Counted from the stretch's first letter, positions 49,422 to 58,092 are shown. The stretch is 64,000 nucleotides of DNA from Sphingobium sp. JS3065 (GCF_026427355.1 NZ_CP102664.1:2848501-2912500), one strand, 5' to 3'. Numbers and translations are program-made. The notes: a model not told the origin generated them from the sequence alone.

Positions 49422-49907
49422 TCAGGACAGGATGAACAGCGTGGGGTCCAGCCCCCTGGACGGGCCGGTACCCCTGGGCAGGAACTGCTTGACGCCATGC
49501 AGGGCAACCACCTGATTTTGCTGCACTATGGGGGCGGCGATCAGGCGCATGGCGCATTCGCCGCCGTCCGCCTGGCGGATGTCCACGTCCAGCGTGAAGC
49601 CGCGCCGGTGGCGGATGGCATAGGCGCGCAACCGCTCCATCGCGGCGCCGCTTTCCGGCGCATAGAGCGAGACGGCAAGGGCGCGGGGCACGACGCTGCC
49701 CCGTTCCAGCCCGAATATGTCATAGACCCCGTCGGTCCAGTTCAGACTGTCGTCGGCCAGATCGCAGTGCCACAGGCCCAGGCCCCGCTCCGCCAGCGCC
49801 TGGTCGTCGCGGGCCAGCCGGTCGTCCAGCATCACCGGCGCCAGATGCTCGCGCAGGGCGTAGAGCGGCCAGCTATGATGCAGGGGTAGAGGCTCGGTAG
49901 GTCGCAA
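49422..49907 (-). CDS. PAS-fold small protein
   Basis: A 161-residue protein whose middle (about 44-150) fits a PAS fold: [29 protein letters not shown], then [34 protein letters not shown]. There is no kinase, cyclase or DNA-binding domain attached, so it must act through partners or bind a ligand on its own. The TTG at 49907 is chosen because AGGA lies about 10 nt upstream; an internal ATG at about 49830 would remove the first 25 residues. It lies in the leftward unit 44 bp after the RsmB-type methyltransferase gene. Confidence 0.72.
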   Translation of the reverse strand: MRPTEPLPLHHSWPLYALREHLAPVMLDDRLARDDQALAERGLGLWHCDLADDSLNWTDGVYDIFGLERGSVVPRALAVSLYAPESGAAMERLRAYAIRHRRGFTLDVDIRQADGGECAMRLIAAPIVQQNQVVALHGVKQFLPRGTGPSRGLDPTLFILS

Positions 49908-49951
49908 GGCGAGTCTTTCCTGGGGCGGCGCCGCACCATAGGGCGCTGTGG

Positions 49952-51241
49952 TTAAGGCTTAGTGGATCGCACGAGCCGCGCAACGAAAAAGCCGTCCGTG
50001 CCGCCCTGTTCCGCCAGCGTTTCGGGCAAGGTGCGCACCCAGCCCTGCGCGGTCGGGGCGATGCCTTCGGGCAGTTCGGCGGCATTGGCGGGGAGCGGCG
50101 CGAAATCGGGATGGGCGCTCAGGAACCGGGCGACCTGATCCTCGCCCTCCGCCTGTTCGAGCGAGCAGGTCGCGTAGATCAACGTGCCGCCGGGCGTCAG
50201 CCATGGGGCGGCGCGATCCAGCAGTTCGGCCTGCAGTTCGGCCAGTTCCGCGATCTGGCGCGGGCCGATGCGGTGGAGCACGTCCGGGTGGCGGCGGTAG
50301 ATGCCGGTGGCGGTGCAGGGCGCGTCCAGCAGGATGGCGTCGGCGGGGCTGTCCGGCGTCCATGTGCGAAGATCGGCCTGGACGATCTCTGCGGAAAGAC
50401 CGGTTCGGCCGAGATTTTCGCCAAGCCGTTCGAGGCGCTTTTTCGACTGGTCGACGGCGGCGACGCGCCATCCGGCGGCGGCGAGCTGCATCGTCTTGCC
50501 GCCCGGCGCGGCGCACAGGTCCAGGACGCGGCGGCCATCCCCCTTGCCGAGCAGGCGGGCGGGGATGGAGGCGGCGATGTCCTGCACCCACCAGGCGCCT
50601 TCGCCGAAGCCGGGCAGGTCGGGGATATTGGCGCCTTCGGGCAGGCGGACATGGCCGGGGGCGAGGCTGCGGGCGCTGAGTTGTTCGGCCCAATGCGCGG
50701 TTTCGCTGGCGTCGCGCAGGCTGAGGTCGACGGGCGGGCGTTGGGCATAGGCCTGCGCGGCGGCCTCTGGCATCGCCTCGCCCCATTGGCCGGCCCAGCG
50801 GGCGGCGACTTCGGGCGGAAGGGTGGGGGGAGAGGGAAGGGTCGGGTTCGCGCGGGTCAGGGTGCCGAACACGCCATGGACCAGCTTGCGCGGGCCGCCG
50901 TCGACCAGCGGCAGGGCGGTGGCGATGGCGGCATGGGGGGCGGTGCCGAGTGCGATGGTCTGGATCAGCGCGATGCGCAGGACCATGCGGGCCTTGGCGT
51001 CATGGGGCAGCGGCTGGCGCGTGGCGCTGTCGATCAGGGCGTCCAGATCGGGCAGGTGGCGCAGCGTTTCGGCGGCGATGGCGTGGACAAGGGCGCGGTC
51101 GGCCGGGGGTAGCCCCTGGGCCGCGCCGTGCAGCGCGAGTTCGAGCGGGTCGCCCCGGCGCAGCACGGCATCGAGCAGGCGGAGCGCTGCACGGCGGGCG
51201 GGGAGGCCGGGGACGTCTTCTTGGCGGGATGGGCGAGGCAT
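49952..51241 (-). CDS. RsmB/NOP-family rRNA cytosine-C5 methyltransferase
   Basis: Methylates cytosine in 16S rRNA (position 967 for E. coli RsmB). The N-terminal NusB-like domain (about 1-135) resembles RsmB. The SAM-binding motif is VLDLCAAPGGKT, the catalytic block is LLDAPCTATG and the second conserved cysteine is in YATCSLEQ. 429 residues. It begins the leftward unit that continues with the PAS protein, rpe and the heparinase-family gene. It stops with TAA before a 44-bp gap. The ATG at 51241 has no strong ribosome site; a later in-frame start would cut the NusB-like domain. Confidence 0.93.
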   Translation of the reverse strand: MPRPSRQEDVPGLPARRAALRLLDAVLRRGDPLELALHGAAQGLPPADRALVHAIAAETLRHLPDLDALIDSATRQPLPHDAKARMVLRIALIQTIALGTAPHAAIATALPLVDGGPRKLVHGVFGTLTRANPTLPSPPTLPPEVAARWAGQWGEAMPEAAAQAYAQRPPVDLSLRDASETAHWAEQLSARSLAPGHVRLPEGANIPDLPGFGEGAWWVQDIAASIPARLLGKGDGRRVLDLCAAPGGKTMQLAAAGWRVAAVDQSKKRLERLGENLGRTGLSAEIVQADLRTWTPDSPADAILLDAPCTATGIYRRHPDVLHRIGPRQIAELAELQAELLDRAAPWLTPGGTLIYATCSLEQAEGEDQVARFLSAHPDFAPLPANAAELPEGIAPTAQGWVRTLPETLAEQGGTDGFFVARLVRSTKP

Positions 51242-51331
51242 GGGGAGCGCCTACGGCAAAATGGGGCGAAAGTAACCTTTGTTCGGTTCATGGGCGTCAG
51301 GTCGGGGTGTGGCGGTTGGATTATGACCAAT

Positions 51332-51540
51332 CCAAGACATTCCTTCTCCCTTGAGGGAGAAGGATACGGAGCCTCGGCGACGAAGGAGCCTAGGCGCAGT
51401 TGGATGAGGGGGAGCGGGCCTTTGGCCCGCGCGATCCGCAGGATCGAGCGAACAGGTAAGGGCTGCCCCGCAGCCCTTAGATCATGCCGGGGGCATGATC
51501 GACCTGTTCGCTCCCCTCACCCAGCTACGACTAAGGCAGC
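51332..51540. repeat. Intergenic inverted-repeat element, family B, copy 2, with three-way-junction core
   Basis: Inverse orientation of the element at 36668-36816, with an extra inner part. GAGCGAACAGGT (51446-51457) and ACCTGTTCGCTC (51502-51513) form a 12-bp outer stem that encloses two perfect hairpins, TAAGGGCTGC/GCAGCCCTTA (51457-51466, 51470-51479) and GATCATGCC/GGCATGATC (51480-51488, 51492-51500). It occupies the middle of a 421-bp gap. Confidence 0.82.
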
Positions 51541-51662
51541 AAGCTGCCAAGTCTGCGCAACCTCGGCCAGAGTCACGTGCCTCTGGCCGACCCTCAAGGG
51601 AGAGGGATTTGGAACGCCCGCTCTCCACCCATTCGAACCCAAGCCGCACACGCGCCCCGGCC
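51541..51662. other. Remainder of the 421-bp gap
   Basis: Following the family B element are more palindromic pieces: GGCAGCAAGCTGCC at its boundary, and CGGCCAGAG...CCTCTGGCCG (about 51567-51592). I see no coding region. The 90 bp on the left side (51242-51331) hold only the start-proximal region of the RsmB-type methyltransferase gene and nothing else recognisable. Confidence 0.5.
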
Positions 51663-52808
51663 TCAACCCAACCGCGCCTCGCCCTTGCGGAAGGGCGTCC
51701 TCTCCGTCAGCCAGAGCCGATCCCTCCGCACGCCCTGCCGCTCGGCCTCCAGAAAATCGGCTATGGCCCGGCGGAAGCTGGCATTGGGGATGAAATGCGC
51801 GGAAAAGGTCGGTTCCGGCACATAGCCCCGCGCCAGCTTGTGGCCCCCCTGGGCGCCTGCCTCCACCCGGTTCAGCCCCCGGGCGATGGCGATGTCGATC
51901 GCCTGATAATAGCATAGCTCGAAATGCAGGTTGGGCACGTCCTCGGTACAGCCCCAATAGCGCCCGTAAAGCGTGTCCGCGCCGATCAGGTTGAGCGCCC
52001 CCGCGATAGGCTGCCCTTCACGCAGGGCCAGCACCAGCATGACCCGGTCGGCCATGTCCTGCCCCAACATGGAGAAGAAGGCGCGGGTCAGATAGGGCCG
52101 CCCCCATTTGCGCGAGCCGGTGTCCTGGTAGAAGGTCCAGAAAATGTCCCAATGCGCCTCGGTCAGCGCCGCGCCGGTCAGATGGATGATCTCCAGCCCC
52201 TCGACGGCGCGTTCGCGTTCCTTGCGGATATTCTTGCGCTTGGCGCTCGACAGGTCGGCCAGGAAGTCGCTGAAATCGCCATAGCCGCGATTGGTCCAGT
52301 GGAACTGGCTATCCTCCCGGATCAGCCAGCCCGCCGCCTCGAACAGCGGCACCTGTTCCGGCGCGACGAAGGTCGCATGGGCGGAGGAAAGTCCGTTCTG
52401 CTCGACCACAGCCTCTATCCCCGCGACCAGCGCCGGGGCCAGCCCATCGTCGCGCAGCAGCAGCCGGGGTCCGGGCACGGGGGAAAAGGGCGAGGCGATC
52501 TGGATTTTCGGATAATATTGGCCGCCCGCCCGTTCCCAGGCGTCGGCCCAGCCATGGTCGAACACATATTCGCCCTGGCTGTGGGTCTTGCCGTACAGCG
52601 GCGCGGCGGCGGCGATCCGCCCATCCGGTCCGTCGATCACCAGGGGAAGGGGTTGCCATCCGCTATGGCCGCCGACGCTGCCTGATCGTTCCAGCGCGGC
52701 CAGGAAATCCCAGCTCATGAAGGGATTGGCGCTCCCGGCGCAGGTGTCCCACTCATCGCGCGGCAATTCGGCCACGCTTTGGGCCAGGCGCGCCACGCAC
52801 TCAGTCAT
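51663..52808 (-). CDS. FemAB-like/GNAT acyltransferase (PF04339, COG3146)
   Basis: A 381-residue protein of the COG3146 group, with a GNAT-like fold of two halves as in FemAB peptidyl transferases. Blocks include NPFMSWDFLAALE at about 28-40, FDHGWADAWE, SAKRKNIRKERERA and GADTLYGRYWG with NLHFELCYYQAIDIAI near the end. The acceptor is unknown; some relatives are annotated for peptidoglycan or for amino-acid N-acylation. The ATG at 52808 overlaps the preceding diesterase gene by 8 bp. It is the last gene of the DUF3572-HAD-RidA-GDPD-acyltransferase unit. Confidence 0.88.
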   Translation of the reverse strand: MTECVARLAQSVAELPRDEWDTCAGSANPFMSWDFLAALERSGSVGGHSGWQPLPLVIDGPDGRIAAAAPLYGKTHSQGEYVFDHGWADAWERAGGQYYPKIQIASPFSPVPGPRLLLRDDGLAPALVAGIEAVVEQNGLSSAHATFVAPEQVPLFEAAGWLIREDSQFHWTNRGYGDFSDFLADLSSAKRKNIRKERERAVEGLEIIHLTGAALTEAHWDIFWTFYQDTGSRKWGRPYLTRAFFSMLGQDMADRVMLVLALREGQPIAGALNLIGADTLYGRYWGCTEDVPNLHFELCYYQAIDIAIARGLNRVEAGAQGGHKLARGYVPEPTFSAHFIPNASFRRAIADFLEAERQGVRRDRLWLTERTPFRKGEARLG

Positions 52809-53526
52809 GCGACCGCTCGAAGATGATCTGGTCCGCGTGCAGCGCGGCGCGGGCGCGCTCCTCCTCGCCGCGCACGGTCCATGTCAGCACGGGCATGCCC
52901 CTCCGGCGGGCACGGATGGACAGGGGTGAGGGCAGGTCGCGAATATCACAGGCGATGAAATCGGGTTTCGCCGCCCAAAGTGCAAGGGCGCGCCCCATTG
53001 CGCCGCGCCAGCCGCGCCTGTCTTGTCCGGTGACGACCAGCCCGCAAGCGACCATGGGCCGATGGCGCCTGAACCAGCGCATCGCCACGGGATTGAAGGA
53101 CATGACCGCCGCCAGCGTCTTGGGCCGCCGCGCCAGGTCGTCGGCGACCGCCGCGCAGATCGGGGCGACATGCCGTCCGTCGACCTTGATCTCGACAAGC
53201 AGGGGAATATCCGTCCCGCACAGGTCGAGCAAGGCGCGCAGGCGCGGAACGCCGCCGCCGTCGGGCAGCATCAGCCGGTCGATGGCGGCAGCATCATGGT
53301 CGGCAACCGCACCGCTCTCCCCGGTCATGCGTTCCAGCGAAGCATCGTGGAAGACGATGGCGACCCCGTCGCGGCTGAGCCGGACATCGCATTCGATGCC
53401 GAAACCGCCGGCGATGGCGGCGGTGAAGGCCGCCATGCCGTTTTCGCTGACCCGGCCCCCGTGCAGCCCGCGATGGGCGAAGGGCCGCTCGGTCAGGAAG
53501 GGAAAGGCGTCAGGCCGGGCGGACAA
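52801..53526 (-). CDS. Glycerophosphodiester phosphodiesterase family protein
   Basis: Hydrolyses glycerophosphodiesters released from phospholipids. The GDPD TIM-barrel motifs are FAHRGLHGG with SENGMAAF near the start, ECDVRLSRDGVAIVFHDASLERMTG, and PLLVEIKVDGR. It has no signal peptide, so it should act in the cytoplasm. 241 residues if it starts at the TTG at 53526, which lies inside the RidA gene; this start is uncertain because no ribosome site is clear. It overlaps both its neighbours (RidA by 17 bp, acyltransferase by 8 bp), indicating close coupling in the unit. Confidence 0.88.
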   Translation of the reverse strand: MSARPDAFPFLTERPFAHRGLHGGRVSENGMAAFTAAIAGGFGIECDVRLSRDGVAIVFHDASLERMTGESGAVADHDAAAIDRLMLPDGGGVPRLRALLDLCGTDIPLLVEIKVDGRHVAPICAAVADDLARRPKTLAAVMSFNPVAMRWFRRHRPMVACGLVVTGQDRRGWRGAMGRALALWAAKPDFIACDIRDLPSPLSIRARRRGMPVLTWTVRGEEERARAALHADQIIFERSHD

Positions 53527-53971
53527 GGACGATCGCGTCGATCTCGACCACCGCGCCCAGCGGCAGCACCGGCACGCCCACGGCGCTGCGGGCATGCTTG
53601 CCCGCGTCGCCGAAGACCTCCACCATCAGTTCGGACGCGCCGTTGGCGACCTTGGGCTGGTCGGTGAATTCGGGCGTGCTGCTGATGAAGGCGCCCAGCT
53701 TCACGATCCGTTCGACCCGGTCCAGGCTGCCCAGCGCCGCCTTCATCTGGGCGATCAGGTTCAGGCCGCAGGCCCGCGCCGCCTTGACGCCATAGTCCAG
53801 GTCGCGGTCCTCGCCCAGGCGGCCCGTCATCAACTGGCCGTCGGACAGGGAGATTTGCCCGGAAATATGCAGCAGGCCGTTCGCCTCCACCGCCGCGACA
53901 TAGGCGGCCACCGGCGCGGCGGCGGCGGGCAGGGCGATGCCCAATTCGGCAAGGCGGGCTTCGATGCTCAT
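53510..53971 (-). CDS. RidA family protein
   Basis: Trimeric deaminase-fold protein. True RidA hydrolyses reactive enamine and imine intermediates from PLP enzymes; other subfamilies have unknown roles. It opens MSIEARLAELGIALP and has ANGLLHISGQI and the arginine in GLNLIAQMKAALGSL. The key active-site arginine (R105 in E. coli, in a CVEVARLP-like segment) is not clearly present: here the closing strand reads RSAVGVPVLPLGAVVEIDAI. This suggests the RidA-like rather than the deaminase-active branch. 153 residues, longer than the 128 of E. coli RidA. It overlaps the HAD gene as ATGA. Confidence 0.86.
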   Translation of the reverse strand: MSIEARLAELGIALPAAAAPVAAYVAAVEANGLLHISGQISLSDGQLMTGRLGEDRDLDYGVKAARACGLNLIAQMKAALGSLDRVERIVKLGAFISSTPEFTDQPKVANGASELMVEVFGDAGKHARSAVGVPVLPLGAVVEIDAIVLVRPA

Positions 53972-54639
53972 GTGGATGCTCCATGGATGGTCGAAATGGT
54001 TTCAGGCGCCGAAATATCGGGTGCTGGCCCCTCGGCCAGCCGGGCGGCGATCCAGGCTTCGGCGGCGGCCCAGTCATCGATCCGCGCATGGGCGTCGGGG
54101 GCTGCGGAAATCTTGTCGGCAATCTCCGGCTCGCCCACCATATGCAGACGCCAGACATGGGGCGCATGCTCCGCGACGGAGGCATGATGCTGCCCCAGAT
54201 CGTCGATGAACAGGGCGATGCCGGGCTGGCGCTCCGCCAGTATGGCGGCCAGCGGCTCGCCCTTGCCGCCCTGGTTCCAGTGCACCGGCATATGCAGGCC
54301 ATGGGTCGCCAGTTGCTCCTCGCGCTGCCGGTGATGCCGCTCGGTGATGTTGGTCAGGACGACGATGTCCGCGATCCGGCTGAGGCGGCCCATCGCTTCC
54401 ACCGCCCCGGCTATGGGTTTCTGCCGATGCATCTGCGTCTCGAAAAAGCCCAGCAGCAATTCCCAGACCAGCGCGCGCTCCACCGGCTGGCCGCTGTCCT
54501 TGTGGCGCAGCGCCTCGCCAAAGCCGCGGTCCCGCATGTCGAAATGGATATCATGGCTTTCCTCCAGCCACTCCCGGAAAGGGACGACCATGTGCAGCAG
54601 CACTTCGTCGCAATCGGTGATGATCAACGGGCGGTTCAT
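53968..54639 (-). CDS. HAD-superfamily hydrolase
   Basis: A 223-residue predicted phosphohydrolase. The nucleophile motif near the N terminus is IITDCDEVL with D9 and D11, motif II is VVLTNITERH, and the acidic motif is ALFIDDLGQHH. A small helical cap lies between. The substrate is unknown; the motif DCDEV is found in a group of alphaproteobacterial proteins of unassigned role. It overlaps the DUF3572 gene upstream (ATGA) and RidA downstream (ATGA), so the five genes are read as one message. Confidence 0.87.
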   Translation of the reverse strand: MNRPLIITDCDEVLLHMVVPFREWLEESHDIHFDMRDRGFGEALRHKDSGQPVERALVWELLLGFFETQMHRQKPIAGAVEAMGRLSRIADIVVLTNITERHHRQREEQLATHGLHMPVHWNQGGKGEPLAAILAERQPGIALFIDDLGQHHASVAEHAPHVWRLHMVGEPEIADKISAAPDAHARIDDWAAAEAWIAARLAEGPAPDISAPETISTIHGAST

Positions 54640-54932
54640 GCGATGAGGGACTCCTTGGCGGCAATCAGGGCTTGCGCCGTGCTGTCGATGCTTTCGGCGC
54701 AGGCGATCAGGTCCGGCTCATGATCGGCCAGGAAGGCCAGCACCGCGCCCAATATCGCCGGATCGTCCACGCCTGCCCGCAATGCATCGGCGTCCAGCCC
54801 GGTCAGCGCCAGCAGCCGGTCGGCCCGCCGGTCGTCCGCCAGCGTCCAGGCGAGGGCCATCAGCGCCAGCACGGATGGCTCTCGCGTATCGCGTGGACTA
54901 TGTTGCTTGCCATGGTTAATGTCGGGACGCAT
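54636..54932 (-). CDS. DUF3572 family protein
   Basis: A 98-residue protein recognised by EPSVLALMALAWTLADDRRADRLLALTGLDADALRAG, the family core. It is wholly helical with no known activity. First gene of the leftward five-gene unit and divergent from divK, a pairing that I recall in related alphaproteobacteria. The ATG at 54932 is assigned by the conserved core; the first 18 residues are polar and variable. The 74-bp gap to divK must hold both promoters, but none is clear. Confidence 0.88.
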   Translation of the reverse strand: MRPDINHGKQHSPRDTREPSVLALMALAWTLADDRRADRLLALTGLDADALRAGVDDPAILGAVLAFLADHEPDLIACAESIDSTAQALIAAKESLIA

Positions 54933-55006
54933 GATTGATCTCGGAAAGGGGCGGGCTTAGGAAGCGCGCTTCCATGATGGTTGCGGATTTCTCCAAACGC
55001 GGGTGA

Positions 55007-55372
55007 GTGGTGGCAAAGCGCGTGCTCGTTGTCGAGGACAACGAACTCAATCTCAAACTTTTTTGCGACCTGCTGCGCGCGCACGGGCGTGAAGTGCTGC
55101 CGCTGCGCGATGGGCGCGACATGCTGGCGCAGGCGCGGGACTTCCATCCGGACCTGGTGATCACCGACATCCACCTGCCGCATATCAGCGGGCTGGACCT
55201 GATCGTGTCCCTGAAGGCGGACGCGCAATTGGCGTCGGTGCCGATCATGGCCGTCACCGCCTATGCCGGGCATGGCGACGAGGAACGGATAAGGGAGGCG
55301 GGGGCGCAGGCCTATGTGTCCAAGCCGATTTCGGTGCTGCGCTTCGTGGAGCAGGTGAACGCGCTGCTATAA
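55007..55372 (+). CDS. divK: Single-domain response regulator DivK
   Basis: CheY-like receiver of the alphaproteobacterial cell-cycle phosphorelay, acting with DivJ, PleC and the CckA-ChpT-CtrA chain. The phosphorylation site is D54 in DLVITDIHLP, the acidic pair is in VVEDNELN, and the conserved lysine is K106 in YVSKPI. 121 residues with no output domain. Two tandem GTG codons (55007 and 55010) could start it. In Caulobacter pleD follows; here the gene is followed only by repeat sequence and the convergent ppa. Confidence 0.95.
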   Translation: MVAKRVLVVEDNELNLKLFCDLLRAHGREVLPLRDGRDMLAQARDFHPDLVITDIHLPHISGLDLIVSLKADAQLASVPIMAVTAYAGHGDEERIREAGAQAYVSKPISVLRFVEQVNALL

Positions 55373-55385
55373 TCCCCCTCACCAA

Positions 55386-55517
55386 ATCCTCCCTATGCGA
55401 AGCATGGGGAGGGGGACCGCTCGCGCAGCGAGTGGTGGAGGGGAAATTTCGCAGGTCGTGCCTTTTCCCCTCCACCAGCCTTCGGTCGGTCCCCTCCCCA
55501 TCTCCCGATGGGGAGGA
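55386..55517. repeat. Intergenic inverted-repeat element, family C, copy 2
   Basis: Opens ATCCTCCCTATGCGAAGCAT then GGGGAGGGGGACCG, followed by GGTGGAGGGGAAA, a spacer GCAGGTCGTGCC, CCCCTCCACC, and a final CCTCCCCATCTCCCGATGGGGAGG. The blocks match 41001-41101 on the opposite strand. It fills most of the 225-bp divK-ppa gap. Confidence 0.75.
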
Positions 55518-55546
55518 ACAGGATAATCTCACCCCAACCGCACAAA

Positions 55547-55580
55547 AAAAGGGCCACGCGGATATCCACGCGGCCCTTTT
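55547..55580. terminator. Bidirectional terminator between divK and ppa
   Basis: AAAAGGGCCACGCGGAT (left arm) and ATCCACGCGGCCCTTTT (right arm) pair at 15 of 17 positions, with A-runs before and T-runs after, so it can terminate both convergent transcripts. Confidence 0.8.
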
Positions 55581-55597
55581 CACCATCTCAACCAGCC

Positions 55598-56131
55598 TTA
55601 CTTGTTCGCCTTGTAACGCTCGATCGCCTCCAGGGTGATGCGCTTGGCGTCTTCCGCGCCGCCCCAGGTGCCGATGCGCACCCACTTCTGCTTTTCCAGA
55701 TCCTTATAGTGGGTGAAGAAATGCTCGATCTGCTCCATCACGATGCCGGGCAGGTCGTCCTTCTCATCCACATTGTGATAATAAGGGAAAGTCTTATTGT
55801 CGGGCACGCAGACCAGCTTCTCGTCGCCGCCGGCTTCGTCTTCCAGGTTCAGCACGGCGATGGGACGGGCGCGCACGACCGAACCGGGCACGAAGGGCGA
55901 GCGCGCGATCACCAGCGCGTCCAGCGGATCGCCGTCGGGCGACAGCGTGTGCGGCACGAAGCCGTAATTGGCCGGATAGCGCATCGGCGTGTGCAGGATG
56001 CGGTCCACGAACAGCGCGCCCGACGCCTTGTCGAACTCATATTTGACGGGCTCGCCGCCGACCGGAACCTCGATGATGACATTCAGGCTGTTGGGCGGAT
56101 CGTCGCCGACCGGAATCAGTTCGATATTCAT
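55598..56131 (-). CDS. ppa: Inorganic pyrophosphatase
   Basis: Hydrolyses pyrophosphate and drives biosynthesis forward. It has the family I signature YGFVPHTLSPDGDPLDALVI with catalytic aspartates, and YKDLEKQKWVRIG near the end. 177 residues, the usual size of the soluble hexameric enzyme. The ATG at 56131 starts MNIELIPVGDDPP; a TTG three codons upstream is possible. It sits 41 bp downstream of the M61 peptidase gene in the same direction, so cotranscription is likely, and it ends at a strong hairpin terminator. Confidence 0.98.
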   Translation of the reverse strand: MNIELIPVGDDPPNSLNVIIEVPVGGEPVKYEFDKASGALFVDRILHTPMRYPANYGFVPHTLSPDGDPLDALVIARSPFVPGSVVRARPIAVLNLEDEAGGDEKLVCVPDNKTFPYYHNVDEKDDLPGIVMEQIEHFFTHYKDLEKQKWVRIGTWGGAEDAKRITLEAIERYKANK

Positions 56132-56172
56132 GGACTTCAAGCCTTTGTAAACGCGTTGCTCTTCGTGGGTGA

Positions 56173-58092
56173 TTATGTTTTCGGTTTCAGCAGCCGGTCC
56201 AGGCTGCCTTCACCCTCTCCCATTTTTTCGAGGCGCGGATAGCGCAGGCCGCCGGAATAAGCGAGGCTCAAAGTGCGATAATATTTGTCCTGCTTCACTA
56301 TGATCTGGAGCGGCTTTCCGGACCTGATCGCCGCCTTGAACACTTCGCCGGAATATTCGTCGCCATTGATCGCGACGATCTTCGATCCGATGGCCAGCCC
56401 CGCCTTGAACGCTGGGCTGTCCCAGACGACGTTCGAAATCTCGCCGTCATTCTTGACGATCAGGCCGATGCCGAAGCTCTGGTCGGTGAATTTGCCTGAT
56501 CCTTCCGCCGCCTTGGTGATGGCGCCAGACGTGTCGCCATAGACCAGCTTGTAGCCGCCCAGCGCGAAGCCGCCCTTGGGCGTCTCCTTCGTCGTGCCGT
56601 CCACATATTTCTGGAAGAAGCCCGCCCAGTCATAGGGCGCGATGCCGTTCAGCGTCCTGATCACGTCCCCGCGATTATAGACGACCTGCCCCCAATCGCC
56701 GGGATTGATGCCGAAAAATGCCTGCGCGAAATCGTCCAGCCCCTTCGCGCCCTTGCTCTGCTGGCGGATGATCGCATCCGCCTCCAGCCAGATCATCAGC
56801 CCTTCATTATAATAATCCTCCGACCGCTGCCAGCTAGACCAGCCCTTGGGCCGCCGGGCGGAGATGATGGGGTCGTGGGTCGTATCCTCCATCGGCCGCC
56901 ATTCGCGCCCCCGCGCCGTGTCCAGCTTGGCGGCGATATGGGCATAGGCGTCCAACGTCTCCTGTTTGGAAAACAGTCCCGACCGCGCGCCCAGCACATA
57001 GCCCCAGAATTGCGTCTGCCCCTCATAGACCCAGAGCAGATTATCCTGCATCGGCACGTTGAAATCGGGCGTCCAAAGCAGGTCCGGGCGGCGGAACTTG
57101 CCGTCCCAGCTATGGGTGAATTCATGCGGCAGCAGGTTGCGGTCCAGCAGCGCGTCGCCATCGCCCCATTTCTTGAAATAGCCCGGCTCGACCTGATTTT
57201 CCGAAGAACGGTGATGTTCCAGCCCGATGCCGCCCATCTCGTCGGTGATGGCGAACAGGAAGTCATAATGATCGAAATGATAGGAACCGAACAGCGCGCC
57301 CGCTTCGTCGACCAGCTTCTTGTGCTTCGCGATCTGGTCCGGCTTGGCGTCCAGCTCGTCGGCATCGTCCGCGACGATGTTGAGCGTCACATTATGGCCA
57401 AGGTCGACCGGCTTGAAATAAAGCCCCGCGAACACCGGCGAATCCTGCAAGGCTTCATAATCGGTCGTCTCATAGGCGACGGTCGATCCCGTCTTCTTCC
57501 CCCGCAAAGCCGTCGCCGCCTGCCAGCCGTCGGGATAGGTGACGGTCGCCTGGATCGGAATCTGGCGCGTATAATAGCCCGCCGGATAGAGCGACACCGA
57601 TTCCCACTGGATGTTCAGCATCTTGGGCGTCACCACCACGCGGCCCTGATTGGGCTGTGTGGCGGAGAGGAACTGGAAGGTCGCGACGACCTGCTTCGTC
57701 CCCTGCGGCACGTCGATCACGAACCCATAGACGTTGAGCGGATCGCGCTTCCACGCCAGCGGCTTGCCGTCGGCGGTGAAGCTGAGGCCGGTCAGCTTCT
57801 CTATCGCCCCACGCGGCGCATGATTGCCCGGCAGCCATTGCGGCATCAGCAGGGTCATCGGCCCGGCGGCGGCGACGGGAATGGTTTCCTTCACGCGGAA
57901 GATGCGCTGCACCGTATCGGTGGCGTCGACCTCCAGCCGGATCGTTCCGCCGGGATAGGGGGCATCCCTCGGCATGGGCGCGGCATTGTCGACCGCCAGC
58001 GCGGTGGGCCTGGACCGGATCGCATCCTGCGCGATCAGCGGTCCCGAAATGGCCGTGGAAAGGAATAAGGCGGCAGCAAGGCTGCGGATCAT
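56173..58092 (-). CDS. M61 family metallopeptidase with PDZ domain
   Basis: Exported glycyl-aminopeptidase-like metalloprotease. A signal peptide covers about 1-22 (ISGPLIAQD). The peptidase domain has the zinc site HEFTH (H323, H327) followed by YEGQTQFWGYV with the third ligand. A PDZ domain (about 530-620; FGIGLIVKNDGEISNVVWDSPAFKAGLAIGSKIVAING) closes the protein. 639 residues. The ATG at 58092 has GGAG 7 nt upstream; an in-frame start 27 codons earlier would destroy the signal. Its upstream region carries an inverted CGGTCG/CGACCG pair (58115-58128) and a TATTAT box, possibly its promoter. Confidence 0.95.
   Translation of the reverse strand: MIRSLAAALFLSTAISGPLIAQDAIRSRPTALAVDNAAPMPRDAPYPGGTIRLEVDATDTVQRIFRVKETIPVAAAGPMTLLMPQWLPGNHAPRGAIEKLTGLSFTADGKPLAWKRDPLNVYGFVIDVPQGTKQVVATFQFLSATQPNQGRVVVTPKMLNIQWESVSLYPAGYYTRQIPIQATVTYPDGWQAATALRGKKTGSTVAYETTDYEALQDSPVFAGLYFKPVDLGHNVTLNIVADDADELDAKPDQIAKHKKLVDEAGALFGSYHFDHYDFLFAITDEMGGIGLEHHRSSENQVEPGYFKKWGDGDALLDRNLLPHEFTHSWDGKFRRPDLLWTPDFNVPMQDNLLWVYEGQTQFWGYVLGARSGLFSKQETLDAYAHIAAKLDTARGREWRPMEDTTHDPIISARRPKGWSSWQRSEDYYNEGLMIWLEADAIIRQQSKGAKGLDDFAQAFFGINPGDWGQVVYNRGDVIRTLNGIAPYDWAGFFQKYVDGTTKETPKGGFALGGYKLVYGDTSGAITKAAEGSGKFTDQSFGIGLIVKNDGEISNVVWDSPAFKAGLAIGSKIVAINGDEYSGEVFKAAIRSGKPLQIIVKQDKYYRTLSLAYSGGLRYPRLEKMGEGEGSLDRLLKPKT

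Noticed and set aside
51573..51582. CACGTG core suggesting a fourth parS
   Set aside because: The flanks (GTCACGTGCC) do not match the 14-bp parS core on either side.
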